Source of the DNA: Sphaerochaeta pleomorpha str. Grapes
GTDB lineage: Bacteria; Spirochaetota; Spirochaetia; Sphaerochaetales; Sphaerochaetaceae
DNA: 64,000 nt
Direction of reading: 5' to 3'
Assembly: GCF_000236685.1 (NCBI RefSeq)
Contig: NC_016633.1
Span: forward strand, 2,294,001 to 2,358,000
Below the pieces are notes generated by a model that was not told where the DNA came from, did no database searches, and saw only the letters and a list, made by a program, of their open reading frames with translations. Position 1 is the first letter of the stretch. Each line of letters starts with the position of its first letter. The translations under genes and the position numbers were made by a program. This document shows, one piece after another, positions 25,158 through 32,973 of the stretch.

Positions 25158-25189
25158 AGGGGAAGGTCACTCTTCCCTTATTTTTTTTT
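25158..25189 (+). terminator. Terminator after argF
   Basis: AGGGGAAG pairs with CTTCCCTT (8 bp, one G-T) and is followed by A and nine T. Confidence 0.88.
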
Positions 25190-25229
25190 GGGTATTTTTG
25201 ACCACAATCTTGGCAGTATTAGGGACAAT

Positions 25230-25297
25230 CGAGTCAAAATAACCCAACAAAACAATCTGGCGGTTAAAACAAGGGGGGTGCTTGACTCGTTTTTTTT
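25230..25297 (+). other. Inverted repeat with T8 tail between argF and hsp20
   Basis: CGAGTCAA (25230-25237) and TTGACTCG (25282-25289) form a perfect 8-bp repeat over a 44-base interior, followed directly by eight T. It looks like the 3' end of a transcript, either a second terminator or a small RNA, but no convincing promoter was seen for a separate RNA. Confidence 0.35.
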
Positions 25298-25358
25298 CGT
25301 TTCACGACTATGTTTTTAACATGCGCCAATACTGGTTGTTGTATGAAAATATTGTAAG

Positions 25359-25370
25359 ATATTGCAATAT
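25359..25370. promoter_or_regulatory. Palindrome upstream of the hsp20 promoter, possible activator site
   Basis: ATATTGCAATAT is a perfect 12-base palindrome about 38 bases upstream of the sigma-54 element, with a related half-site (AATATTG) just before it. Sigma-54 promoters need an upstream-bound activator, so this is a candidate site. AT-rich surroundings weaken the case. Confidence 0.35.
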
Positions 25371-25407
25371 AATAAAATAAAAAATATGGTTGCATAAATT
25401 CTGAAAA

Positions 25408-25424
25408 TTGGCACACCTTCTGCA
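25408..25424 (+). promoter_or_regulatory. Sigma-54 (RpoN) type promoter of hsp20
   Basis: TTGGCACACCTTCTGCA has the invariant GG (25410-25411) and GC (25422-25423) separated by exactly 10 bases, matching the TGGCAC-N5-TTGCA consensus except C for the first T. The start point would be near 25435, leaving a leader of about 55 bases before the gene. Confidence 0.75.
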
Positions 25425-25490
25425 TACCTATAGGTGTAGAGCCGAAAGGCTATTTGGCATAAAGCAAAATTATCAAATGGAGGTGTTAGT

Positions 25491-25928
25491 ATGAAATATC
25501 TTGTGAAAAAAGACCCCAACTATCCAATCGTTTCAAGTTTTAATTCTTTGTTTAATGATTTTTTCGGGGATTGGGGTATTTCCAATTCAAGGATTCCCCC
25601 AGTAGATATTACCGAAAATGATGATTCGTATATTCTTGAGGCGGAACTTCCTGGATATAAACAGGAAGATGTGAAAGTAAATGTAGAGAAGCATGTACTC
25701 CGCCTGAGTTCTACGAAGGAAACCTGTACAGAAGAAAAGGAAGGTAAAAAGACTTTGGTAAGGGAACGTTGTTTCCAGAGTTTCGAACGTTCTTTCAGTC
25801 TTCCAGAGGATGTCAACGAGAACCTTGTGGAGGGTGAATTTGTCGATGGTGTTCTGCGAGTGACCATGCCTAAACAGGAAGTTGCCAAACCAAAGAAAAT
25901 TGAAGTTAAAATCAAGAATACCCAATAG
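25491..25928 (+). CDS. Small heat-shock protein, Hsp20/alpha-crystallin family
   Basis: A 145-residue ATP-independent chaperone that holds unfolding proteins for refolding by ClpB and DnaK. The alpha-crystallin domain spans about residues 38-130 (PPVDITENDDSYILEAELPGY at its start, FERSFSLPEDV and GVLRVTMPK towards its end). A C-terminal I-x-V motif (KKIEVKIK) fits the groove of neighbouring subunits during oligomer assembly. Length is normal. An AAATGGAGGTG site precedes the ATG. Transcription appears to start from a sigma-54-type promoter; no CIRCE element was found. Single-gene unit. Confidence 0.95.
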   Translation: MKYLVKKDPNYPIVSSFNSLFNDFFGDWGISNSRIPPVDITENDDSYILEAELPGYKQEDVKVNVEKHVLRLSSTKETCTEEKEGKKTLVRERCFQSFERSFSLPEDVNENLVEGEFVDGVLRVTMPKQEVAKPKKIEVKIKNTQ

Positions 25929-25971
25929 GATTGGGTGTTCTGATGAAGGCAACCTAATCTTGTACAGCAAG

Positions 25972-25995
25972 GTGCCCTGCGAAACTGCAGGGCAC
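25972..25995 (+). terminator. Hairpin after hsp20, probable terminator
   Basis: GTGCCCTGC and GCAGGGCAC form a perfect 9-bp stem around a 6-base loop. The T tract after it is short (TTTGT), so termination may be partial. Between here and 26164 no gene is seen; there is a TCACTAGTGA palindrome (26042-26051) and a second weaker hairpin near 26100-26125. Confidence 0.6.
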
Positions 25996-26164
25996 TTTGT
26001 GCATACATGGGGGAACGGTACACCTTGATCGTACAGAGAAGTCACTAGTGATTACCATAGCAGTTTCTCTGATGGGTCTGCAGGTTGTTTTACACACAGG
26101 TCGCTGCCCAGCAAGCGGCTTTTCTTATGTTAATTTGCATTCTCACGTTTCCTGTTCGATGCTA

Positions 26165-27601
26165 TTACCAGTTTTTCATAAGTACTTTGAAAAATGAAAC
26201 AGCGGCGGAAATATTTTCCTTGCTCATCCGTTCATCAGGTCCATGCATTCGGGAAATTTCTGACTTATCCATCTGGGCCGGGGTAAAGCGGTAAATATAC
26301 TTCGCGAGATTCTGGTATTTCCTTGCATCGGTTGCCCCGAGCATCAAATAGGATGAGACAATTGCATCAGGGAAGCATTTTTTGATCGATACCTTCACAG
26401 CCTCATATGCTTTCCCCTCGACAGGGGATTCTTTGGAAGGCTTATCGTATCGCATTACCTTTACTGTGATATTCTTGTCCTTGACTGTATCCTGTATCCA
26501 TTTCACTGTGCTCTTTTCGTCATCTGAAGATAACAGCCTGGAATTGACTACAGCGGTTGCCTGCAATGCTATGACATTGTTTTTATCACTAGCCTGTATG
26601 ACCGTGGGTACGCTTGTTGTCCGTATTATTGCGTTAAGCGTAGGGTTTTTGGCAAAAGTGGCTTTCAATATGGGTTTTGTCAGCCAAAGGTTTAGAAACA
26701 GGAAAGCAAAGGGGAATGGGGCTTCTTTACCTATGTTTTCCAGCATTTTTATTACAGGCTGAGTGAATGTTGCTTTGTGTTTTGTCCTTTCGATTTTGAC
26801 AAGTGCCTCTGAGATTTTCCCTAGTGCGGTCGGGAATGTGGGGGTCGAAGAGTGCCCTGCTTCCTGACAGCAGGAAAGCTCTGCGTCGAGATAGCCCTTT
26901 TCTGCGACACCGACGACGGCTATCGGGCGGTTGATCCCACCGATATAACGCTCAGCTACAGCTCCCCCCTCGTCCATAATAAGTGAGAAGGTCAGTCCCA
27001 TTCGCTCGAATTGACGTGCTATGAGCGTTGCCCCGGCTTCTCCCCCATTTACTTCTTCGTCACAACCAAAGGCCGCATACCACGTCCTCTGTGGTTTTAT
27101 TCCAGAAGATACCATTTCTTCAAAGGCTTGGAGAATTGCAATCAATTGGAGTTTGCAATCAAAACTTCCTCGTCCCCAGATAAAACCCTCTGCCTCGTCT
27201 CCTTTGAAAGGATCATGCTTCCACTGCGAAGGCTGAGCGGAAACAACATCCTGATGAGCTGTGAGAAGTGCCGGTTCTGCCTCCACGTTGGTGCCAGGTA
27301 GACAGTAAATCAAGTTGTGGGGTGAATCGGAAGGAATCTGGAGTGTTTGTGTAGCGAGTGGGAAAGCTTGCTTCAAATATTCATGAAAACGTTCAAATTC
27401 GTTCCAGTCAACAAGGTTTGTATCAAGATTGCTGACAGTCTTGAAGGTAATTGCCGCCTGCAATTTTGTGATTGCCTCTTTGTTCTCTTCAATTCTAGTG
27501 CCGACAATTCTTTTTTTGTCAGTATTTTGAAGAATGAGAGTCCTTACTGTTGCAATGGTAACCGGAAAAAGAAGAACAATGAGGATTGAAAGCAAAACCA
27601 T
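26165..27601 (-). CDS. M20-family metallopeptidase, membrane-anchored (CPS1/PM20D1-like)
   Basis: A 478-residue dizinc peptidase. Visible family motifs are LLTAHQDVV (metal His and Asp), IWGRGSFDCK (bridging Asp), FGCDEEVNGG (catalytic Glu followed by metal Glu), MDEGG and MHGPDERM (last metal His). It resembles the carboxypeptidase S/PM20D1 branch. The N-terminal 25 residues are one hydrophobic segment, so the enzyme is likely anchored in the cytoplasmic membrane. I chose the ATG at 27601 rather than an in-frame ATG 49 codons earlier: the later one has a GGAGAGAGG site and the extension would run into the divergent regulator gene. It may act on N-acyl amino acids or peptides; the substrate is unknown. 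A perfect inverted repeat in the divergent promoter region suggests control by the TetR-type regulator. Confidence 0.88.
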   Translation of the reverse strand: MVLLSILIVLLFPVTIATVRTLILQNTDKKRIVGTRIEENKEAITKLQAAITFKTVSNLDTNLVDWNEFERFHEYLKQAFPLATQTLQIPSDSPHNLIYCLPGTNVEAEPALLTAHQDVVSAQPSQWKHDPFKGDEAEGFIWGRGSFDCKLQLIAILQAFEEMVSSGIKPQRTWYAAFGCDEEVNGGEAGATLIARQFERMGLTFSLIMDEGGAVAERYIGGINRPIAVVGVAEKGYLDAELSCCQEAGHSSTPTFPTALGKISEALVKIERTKHKATFTQPVIKMLENIGKEAPFPFAFLFLNLWLTKPILKATFAKNPTLNAIIRTTSVPTVIQASDKNNVIALQATAVVNSRLLSSDDEKSTVKWIQDTVKDKNITVKVMRYDKPSKESPVEGKAYEAVKVSIKKCFPDAIVSSYLMLGATDARKYQNLAKYIYRFTPAQMDKSEISRMHGPDERMSKENISAAVSFFKVLMKNW

Positions 27602-27648
27602 TATGAAAACCTCTCTCCAAATGTAGTGTTTTTTACAGTATAATGATA

Positions 27649-27666
27649 TATTGTAGCGGTACAATA
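27649..27666. promoter_or_regulatory. Candidate TetR-type operator between divergent genes
   Basis: TATTGTAgcggTACAATA is a perfect 7-4-7 inverted repeat in the 99-base gap between the peptidase and the regulator. Its size and place are typical of a site through which a TetR repressor controls itself and its divergent neighbour. Confidence 0.6.
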
Positions 27667-27700
27667 GTGTTTCTATGCTTAGGGAGGGAGATTCTATAGC

Positions 27701-28330
27701 ATGCCTAAAAAAATAGACCATGAGGAACGAAAGGAAAAAATTCTGCAAACCGCTTTGAAGGTATTTGCCCGAGAAGGTTACAGAGATTCAAACCTTTCCC
27801 TTATTGCCCAGGAGTGCGGAATTTCACGACCAACCATTTATCAGTATTTTAAGGATAAGGAAGAAATCTATTATTATGCTGTCAAGCTTGTAACTGGTCG
27901 CATGTTTTCCAAATTTGCCCGCTTTGCCTGGGATACACCTGAAAATTTCATAGACCGTATCAATATGATTTGTAACGATATAATGGATACTGCCTCTGCC
28001 CATGAAGGGGAACTGACTTCTCTTGTGGATGTCATGCTCCAGATGAAAAAAGAAGGGCGTGATTTCAATGCGATTGTTCTCAGGAGAACCGCCAAACTTA
28101 CTATCCTTTTCAAACGTTTGTTACGGGCTGGGGTCAAGGAAGGTGATATAATTTCTTGTGATATCAACAAAGTCGCAGACCATATATTGCTTTTGCTTGA
28201 ATCCTGTTGCTTTCAGGTGGCTTTTCTCGATACCTTCGATATGGTTCTTTCCAAGGAACTTATAAACAACTACCTGGAGTTTTTTAAGACCAATCCGAAT
28301 GGAAATCTGGTTATTCCCAGGTCAATCTAG
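27701..28330 (+). CDS. TetR/AcrR-family transcriptional regulator
   Basis: A 209-residue one-component repressor. The N-terminal 55 residues form the TetR DNA-binding domain (ILQTALKVFAREGY, then the helix-turn-helix LSLIAQECGISRPTIYQYFKDKEEI). The remaining helical domain should bind an unknown ligand and form the dimer. It is transcribed away from the M20 peptidase, and a perfect inverted repeat lies between them, so it probably regulates that gene and itself. The AGGGAGGGAG site before the ATG is strong. No further target is evident; the clpB gene downstream has its own leader. Confidence 0.92.
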   Translation: MPKKIDHEERKEKILQTALKVFAREGYRDSNLSLIAQECGISRPTIYQYFKDKEEIYYYAVKLVTGRMFSKFARFAWDTPENFIDRINMICNDIMDTASAHEGELTSLVDVMLQMKKEGRDFNAIVLRRTAKLTILFKRLLRAGVKEGDIISCDINKVADHILLLLESCCFQVAFLDTFDMVLSKELINNYLEFFKTNPNGNLVIPRSI

Positions 28331-28367
28331 CCTCCATAAAAAATTATTACTATATTATCTACTGTAC

Positions 28368-28418
28368 AAGTGAGGGGCCTTTTTAGGCTCCGTTGCCTCA
28401 TATCTACACTAAGTGAGG
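28368..28418 (+). promoter_or_regulatory. clpB leader with competing hairpins over the ribosome binding site
   Basis: The octamer AAGTGAGG occurs at 28368-28375 and again at 28411-28418, where it contains the Shine-Dalgarno sequence. CCTCA (28396-28400) lies between and can pair with either copy. A separate stable hairpin, GGGGCCT/AGGCTCC with a TTTT loop (28374-28391), overlaps the first copy. Pairing with the second copy would hide the ribosome binding site. This looks like a possible translational switch or RNA thermometer; it is read from sequence only. Confidence 0.4.
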
Positions 28419-28425
28419 ATTATCA

Positions 28426-31005
28426 ATGAATTTAGACAAAATGACAATTAAGCTGCGTCAGGCAATTCAAGATGCAGATGCGCTTGCCAATGAACATGGC
28501 AATGCGGAAATAACAACTGAGCATTTGCTCCTTTCCCTGCTTTCCCAGAAGGAAGGGTTGCTTTCCCCTTTGTTCGATAAACTGGGAATTCCTTCTAAGC
28601 AGGTTCACTCTAAGATCCAGGAACTTGTTGAACGTCTCCCAAAGGCATACGGGGCAACTGCCCAGCGTTCAATTTCTGGGCAACTCGGCAATGAACTGTA
28701 CGCAGCCGATAAAATCGCTGCAGATTTCAAGGATGAGTATCTCAGTGCCGAACATGTTTTACTGGCGATTCTGGAGGATGGGTCTACTGCAGGCAAAGCC
28801 TTGTTGAACCTTGGGATTACCAAGGATGGTGTTATGCAGGCTTTGCAGACAATCAGAGGGAATCAGACCATCAATACCGAGGATCCTGAAAGCAGATATC
28901 AATCCCTTGAAAAGTATTGCAAGGATATCACTGCCCTTGCCAGGCAGGGAAAACTTGATCCAGTTATTGGAAGAGATGAGGAAATTCGCAGGATTATGCA
29001 GGTATTATCAAGAAAAACCAAAAATAATCCTGTTTTAATCGGTGAGCCGGGTGTTGGAAAAACAGCAATCGTTGAAGGCCTTGCACTGAGAATCGGTAGT
29101 GGCGATGTCCCGGAATCCTTGAAAGACAAGAGGATTTTATCTTTGGATGTGGGCTCGCTTGTAGCCGGAGCCAAATTCAGGGGGGAATTTGAAGAACGCC
29201 TTAAAGCGGTAATCAAAGAAGTTTCAAGCAGGGCAGGGCAAGTTATCCTGTTTATTGATGAATTGCATACTATTGTAGGAGCTGGCGCAAGCGAGGGGTC
29301 TACCGATGCCTCGAACTTGATTAAACCGGCACTGGCAAGGGGTGAGTTGCATGCAATCGGGGCTACAACCCTTGATGAGTACCGCAAGTATATTGAACCT
29401 GACAAGGCCCTTGAGCGGCGTTTTCAACCTGTGTATACGAAAGAACCCTCGGTAGAGGATACGATTGCTATTCTCCGTGGCCTGAAAGAGCGCTATGAGG
29501 TTCACCATGGGGTCCGGATAAAGGATGAGGCACTGATTGCGGCTGCTACTTTCAGTGACCGGTACATTACCAACAGGTTCCTGCCGGACAAGGCAATCGA
29601 TTTGGTAGACGAGGCGGCAAGTCAACTGAAGATGGAAATTGAAAGCCAACCAGTCGAACTTGATCAGATTGAACGGAAAATTCTCCAGTTGAATATCGAG
29701 CAGCAGGCGCTGGGAAGAGAAACCGATACAGGAAGTTTGGCAAGACTTGAAAAGATCAGGCAAGAGCTGAGTGATCTTGGAACCAAACGTGATGCCATGC
29801 ATCTTCAATGGGGAACTGAACGCGATGCCATTGCAAAACTCAGGGAAAACAAGGCCCTGCTTGAGAAACTTAAAGGCGAAGAACAGCGTGCCGAACGTGA
29901 TGGCAACCTTGCTCAGGCTGCCCAGATTAAACATGGGTCAATCCCTGAACTGATGCGAGAGATTCAGAGGCAGAGCGAGAATCTAGCTGCAGTACAGACT
30001 AATGGGCGGCAACTTCTCCGGGAAGAAGTATCAGAGGATGATATTGCCAGGATTGTAAGTAATTGGACTGGCATTCCCGTTGCCAAGATGAAAGGCAGCG
30101 AGGTTCAGAAATATCTGCATCTCGAAGAAATCCTTGCTAAACAGGTAATTGGGCAGGACCATGCGATTAAGGCAGTATCCGATGCCATTCGTCGTAATAA
30201 AGCAGGTATCGGGGACGAGCACCGCCCTCTTGGGACCTTTCTCTTTGCAGGACCCACAGGAGTTGGAAAAACCTTGCTCGCGAAAGTCCTCGCAGAGTTT
30301 CTTTTCGACGATGAAAAAGCACTGACCCGTATCGATATGAGCGAATATATGGAGAAGTTTTCCGTAAGCCGGCTGATAGGTGCCCCTCCTGGATATGTAG
30401 GGTATGACCAGGGAGGTCAATTGACTGAAGTGGTCCGTAGACGTCCTTACTCGGTTATTCTATTTGATGAAATAGAAAAGGCGCATCCCGATGTTTTCAA
30501 TATTCTGTTACAGTTGTTGGATGATGGGAGGTTGACCGATGGACAGGGGAGAATAGTCGATTTTTCGAACACGGTTATCATTTTAACTAGCAATCTGGGG
30601 AGCCAGCAATTGTTGCAGGCGAAAAGCCATCAGGAAGGTTCTTCCGCCGTCCTTGCGATTATCCATGCTTCGTTCAAGCCAGAGTTTATCAACAGGCTTG
30701 ATGAAATCATCGTTTTTGAAAGCCTCGGGGAGGAACAGATTCGAAAGATCATCGTACTGCAACTGGGTCAACTTGCCTCACGGTTGTTGAAACGAGGCTA
30801 TACGCTTACCTGGGGACAGGAGGTGGTCGAAGATATTTACAAGAAGGGATTTGATATCGATTTCGGGGCAAGGCCCATAAAACGGGCTATCCAGCGGTTG
30901 GTCGAGAATCCTCTCTCAGTCCAATTGCTCTCAGGTGAATTCGCATCATCCTCGACTATCAGGTTGACGGTTCAAGGTGATGAGGTAGTTGCCTTGAAAG
31001 GGTGA
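28426..31005 (+). CDS. clpB: ATP-dependent protein disaggregase ClpB
   Basis: An 859-residue Hsp100 that threads aggregated proteins through its hexameric pore with DnaK help. Domains in order: N-terminal Clp repeats (residues about 1-145), first AAA+ module with Walker A GEPGVGKT (206-213), the coiled-coil middle domain (about 400-525; [15 protein letters not shown] and [23 protein letters not shown]) that marks ClpB rather than ClpA or ClpC, then the second AAA+ module with Walker A GPTGVGKT (609-616) and the C-terminal D2 domain. Length is standard. The stop overlaps the 3' end of the convergent nucleotidyltransferase gene by 34 bases. No CIRCE or sigma-54 element was found; the leader may control translation. 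Confidence 0.97.
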   Translation: MNLDKMTIKLRQAIQDADALANEHGNAEITTEHLLLSLLSQKEGLLSPLFDKLGIPSKQVHSKIQELVERLPKAYGATAQRSISGQLGNELYAADKIAADFKDEYLSAEHVLLAILEDGSTAGKALLNLGITKDGVMQALQTIRGNQTINTEDPESRYQSLEKYCKDITALARQGKLDPVIGRDEEIRRIMQVLSRKTKNNPVLIGEPGVGKTAIVEGLALRIGSGDVPESLKDKRILSLDVGSLVAGAKFRGEFEERLKAVIKEVSSRAGQVILFIDELHTIVGAGASEGSTDASNLIKPALARGELHAIGATTLDEYRKYIEPDKALERRFQPVYTKEPSVEDTIAILRGLKERYEVHHGVRIKDEALIAAATFSDRYITNRFLPDKAIDLVDEAASQLKMEIESQPVELDQIERKILQLNIEQQALGRETDTGSLARLEKIRQELSDLGTKRDAMHLQWGTERDAIAKLRENKALLEKLKGEEQRAERDGNLAQAAQIKHGSIPELMREIQRQSENLAAVQTNGRQLLREEVSEDDIARIVSNWTGIPVAKMKGSEVQKYLHLEEILAKQVIGQDHAIKAVSDAIRRNKAGIGDEHRPLGTFLFAGPTGVGKTLLAKVLAEFLFDDEKALTRIDMSEYMEKFSVSRLIGAPPGYVGYDQGGQLTEVVRRRPYSVILFDEIEKAHPDVFNILLQLLDDGRLTDGQGRIVDFSNTVIILTSNLGSQQLLQAKSHQEGSSAVLAIIHASFKPEFINRLDEIIVFESLGEEQIRKIIVLQLGQLASRLLKRGYTLTWGQEVVEDIYKKGFDIDFGARPIKRAIQRLVENPLSVQLLSGEFASSSTIRLTVQGDEVVALKG

Positions 31006-31586
31006 TTGGTTTTGGAATCTTTCAGCAAGAGTACCCTGTAAGCCTGTATCGTATCGATGTCGCTCACGTATGCTTCATCGTCAACGATACAGGTTTTTAC
31101 TGTATAGGCAGAGAGCATGTCTTTCATCCTGAAATCGGGGTTTTGTGAAAGGATAACCTCTTTGAGCCCTGATTTTAGTAAAACCGGATGACCTGGCTTT
31201 CCTTTGAAAACAGGTCGAAGGGCAGCTGCTTCCCCTATTTTCCCCAAAAGCCCTGTATAATGTGCTGCATTGATCAATGGCATATCGGCGAGGGAAATGA
31301 AAAAATCCTCTCCTTCTTTAAGGTGCTTTGCCCCGCAAATAGTCGAAGATCCCTGGCCAAATGCAAAATCAGGGTTGAATACAAGCTCAAGATTACTATC
31401 TGCAAAAACACCAAGGAGTCGTTCAACCTCGGTTCTTTTGAATCCTGTAACCACAATAGTATCCAGCTCTGCTTCAAGCGAGGCTCTTACGGCATGTTGC
31501 AAGACTGTTTCCCCCCTCCAGGGAAGAAATAGTTTTTCCCCTTTGCTTCGAGAGGCCAGACCTGCCGCTAGCAGTATGTTTTGCAT
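30972..31586 (-). CDS. MobA-like nucleotidyltransferase (molybdenum cofactor-type)
   Basis: A 204-residue protein of the NTP-transferase family that includes MobA (guanylyl) and MocA (cytidylyl) transferases for molybdenum cofactor. The nucleotide-binding N-terminus LLAAGLASRSKGEKL (5-19), the SLADMP metal-binding Asp motif and GKPGHPVLL are visible. Related proteins often serve molybdenum hydroxylases such as xanthine dehydrogenase; no such gene lies in the window, so the substrate stays open. The ATG at 31586 sits 48 bases from the divergent DUF554 gene, and the 3' end overlaps clpB. Confidence 0.82.
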   Translation of the reverse strand: MQNILLAAGLASRSKGEKLFLPWRGETVLQHAVRASLEAELDTIVVTGFKRTEVERLLGVFADSNLELVFNPDFAFGQGSSTICGAKHLKEGEDFFISLADMPLINAAHYTGLLGKIGEAAALRPVFKGKPGHPVLLKSGLKEVILSQNPDFRMKDMLSAYTVKTCIVDDEAYVSDIDTIQAYRVLLLKDSKTNHPFKATTSSP

Positions 31587-31595
31587 AAACGTTCC

Positions 31596-31624
31596 TTGAA
31601 TCCTTGGGTTTTTGGTATTATACT
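31596..31624 (+). promoter_or_regulatory. Promoter of the DUF554 gene
   Basis: TTGAAT (31596-31601) and TATACT (31619-31624) with an exact 17-base spacer. The expected start point is only a few bases before the ATG at 31635. Confidence 0.6.
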
Positions 31625-31634
31625 CCTATCCATT

Positions 31635-32366
31635 ATGTTTGCCACCTATTTCAATTGTCTGACAGTTATTATCGGGTCCCTGCTGGGATTGATGCTTAGA
31701 AACCGTATAAAACCGGCCTACCAAGAGGTTGTCTTTGCATCCTCTGGCTTGGTAACCCTGGTAATAGGCTTTTCGATGGCCTTGAAAACAGGGTCATACC
31801 TTATTCTGCTTTTTTCCATTGTCCTTGGAGGTTTTATTGGGTATGCACTTCGAATTGAGGAAGGGATTCTCTCTTTTGGTTCTTTTGCAGAGAAAAAGTG
31901 GGGAAAAGGCAAGCATACCGATACATCCTCGTCAAATTTTGCCTTGGGATTTCTCAATGCTTCGGTTTTGTTTTGCTCAGGGGCAATGGCTGTGGTGGGT
32001 TCTATTCAGGCCGGAACTGTCGGAGATTACCGGTTGCTGATGGTCAAATCGATCATGGATGGCTGCATGGCAATAATCCTCAGTGCCGCCTTCGGACCCG
32101 GTGTTATTGCAAGTGCTTTGGTTGTCCTTGTCTACCAAGGTTTTTTTACCCTGGCCGGAGGGGTTATTTCCCCCATTCTCAAAGAGAGTGGCATCAATGA
32201 GCTCTCTGCAGTTGGTGGGGTGTTGCTTCTTATGATCGGGTTTGGATTATTGGATATCAAGAAATTCAAGACTGGAAATTTTCTTCCAGCCATGGTCCTG
32301 GCTCCTCTTTTTTCCTTGGTTTCACCTGTTTTGAGCTCAACCCTCCATGGGCTTGGCCTCTGGTAG
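31635..32366 (+). CDS. DUF554-family integral membrane protein
   Basis: A 243-residue membrane protein with about seven hydrophobic segments. Family features are the N-terminal FNCLTVIIGSLLGL pattern, the glycine-rich loop FCSGAMAVVGSIQAG, and LLMIGFGLLDIKKF near the end. Function is unknown for the family; transport is suspected by some. I prefer the ATG at 31635 to the in-frame ATG at 31581, because homologues of the family begin at this point and the earlier start would overlap the start of the divergent gene and lie upstream of the promoter. No ribosome binding site precedes 31635, so translation may be near-leaderless. The gene converges on the XRE regulator with 5 bases between stops. 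Confidence 0.82.
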   Translation: MFATYFNCLTVIIGSLLGLMLRNRIKPAYQEVVFASSGLVTLVIGFSMALKTGSYLILLFSIVLGGFIGYALRIEEGILSFGSFAEKKWGKGKHTDTSSSNFALGFLNASVLFCSGAMAVVGSIQAGTVGDYRLLMVKSIMDGCMAIILSAAFGPGVIASALVVLVYQGFFTLAGGVISPILKESGINELSAVGGVLLLMIGFGLLDIKKFKTGNFLPAMVLAPLFSLVSPVLSSTLHGLGLW

Positions 32367-32371
32367 GAATT

Positions 32372-32743
32372 CTATCGCTGCGGGGTTGTCGAGGGGTGGT
32401 TCTTTAGATATTCAACGACAGTCCTGACAAATTCGAGCTGTTCTGTATCCAGGGTTTTTATGTTTTTCAAAACAAAGGCGAGCAAAGGTGAGGTTTCTTC
32501 TGCAACCTCATCCTCCTCCTCTTCATCGTCCTCGTCGCTGTAATCCCAGTCAAACCCGTTTTCGAGCTTGCTGAGGCTGACCCCTGTCAATTCCGATATT
32601 TTCATTGCAATAAGCATCGGAGGGCGTCTATCGTTATGAATCCAGCTGGATAGGGTGCTTCGGTTGACCCCAAGGCTTTTTGATAGTTCAACTACAGAGG
32701 GAGAATCTAATAAGGTGATAACACGATCCCAAAACTTTTGCAT
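32372..32743 (-). CDS. XRE-type helix-turn-helix regulator with acidic linker
   Basis: A 123-residue protein. Residues about 5-60 form a helix-turn-helix of the XRE/Cro class (SVVELSKSLGVNRSTLSSWIHNDRRPPMLIAMKISELTGVS in two parts). A stretch of about 20 Asp and Glu residues follows (near 68-85), then a C-terminal helix pair (LLAFVLKNIKTLDTEQLEFVRTVVEYL) that could mediate dimerisation. The acidic linker is unusual for such a small regulator. Its target is unknown; an inverted repeat 114 bases upstream is a candidate site. No partner gene such as a toxin lies beside it. Confidence 0.8.
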   Translation of the reverse strand: MQKFWDRVITLLDSPSVVELSKSLGVNRSTLSSWIHNDRRPPMLIAMKISELTGVSLSKLENGFDWDYSDEDDEEEEDEVAEETSPLLAFVLKNIKTLDTEQLEFVRTVVEYLKNHPSTTPQR

Positions 32744-32856
32744 GCTAGAAATATATCAGTCTTTACCCTTTGTTTGGTAGAAAAATGTCAGTTTCCCTCG
32801 CTAATTTTTAAATTATTCTTAAATTTATATTTTACAATGGGTTGAAATCCCAACTG

Positions 32857-32874
32857 TTGACGAATAAACGTCAA
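32857..32874. promoter_or_regulatory. Inverted repeat upstream of the XRE regulator
   Basis: TTGACGaataaaCGTCAA is a perfect 6-6-6 inverted repeat in the AT-rich gap between the regulator gene and glgP. It may be an operator, but nothing ties it to a particular protein. Confidence 0.3.
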
Positions 32875-32924
32875 AGTATACAAAAATATGATAAATGTAT
32901 GTCAACGAGTTAAGAGATCGGTCA

Positions 32925-32955
32925 TAAAAAAGGTCTCCCTGCCAAGGGAGGCCTT
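32925..32955 (-). terminator. Terminator after glgP
   Basis: On the minus strand AAGGCCTCCCT pairs with AGGGAGACCTT (one mismatch, 4-base loop TGGC) and is followed by a T tract. It separates glgP from the XRE gene. Confidence 0.85.
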
Positions 32956-32973
32956 TACTCTGTACGTACTGTT

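Noticed and set aside
27602-27748. 49-residue N-terminal extension of the M20 peptidase
   Set aside because: It would overlap the divergent TetR gene and the palindromic operator; the ATG at 27601 has a strong ribosome binding site and starts directly with the membrane anchor.
25135-28425. CIRCE element (HrcA operator) for hsp20 or clpB
   Set aside because: The TTAGCACTC-N9-GAGTGCTAA pattern was looked for upstream of both genes and is not there.
31581-31634. Longer start of the DUF554 protein
   Set aside because: It would overlap the start of the divergent nucleotidyltransferase gene, lie upstream of the promoter, and the family normally begins at the segment starting with the ATG at 31635.
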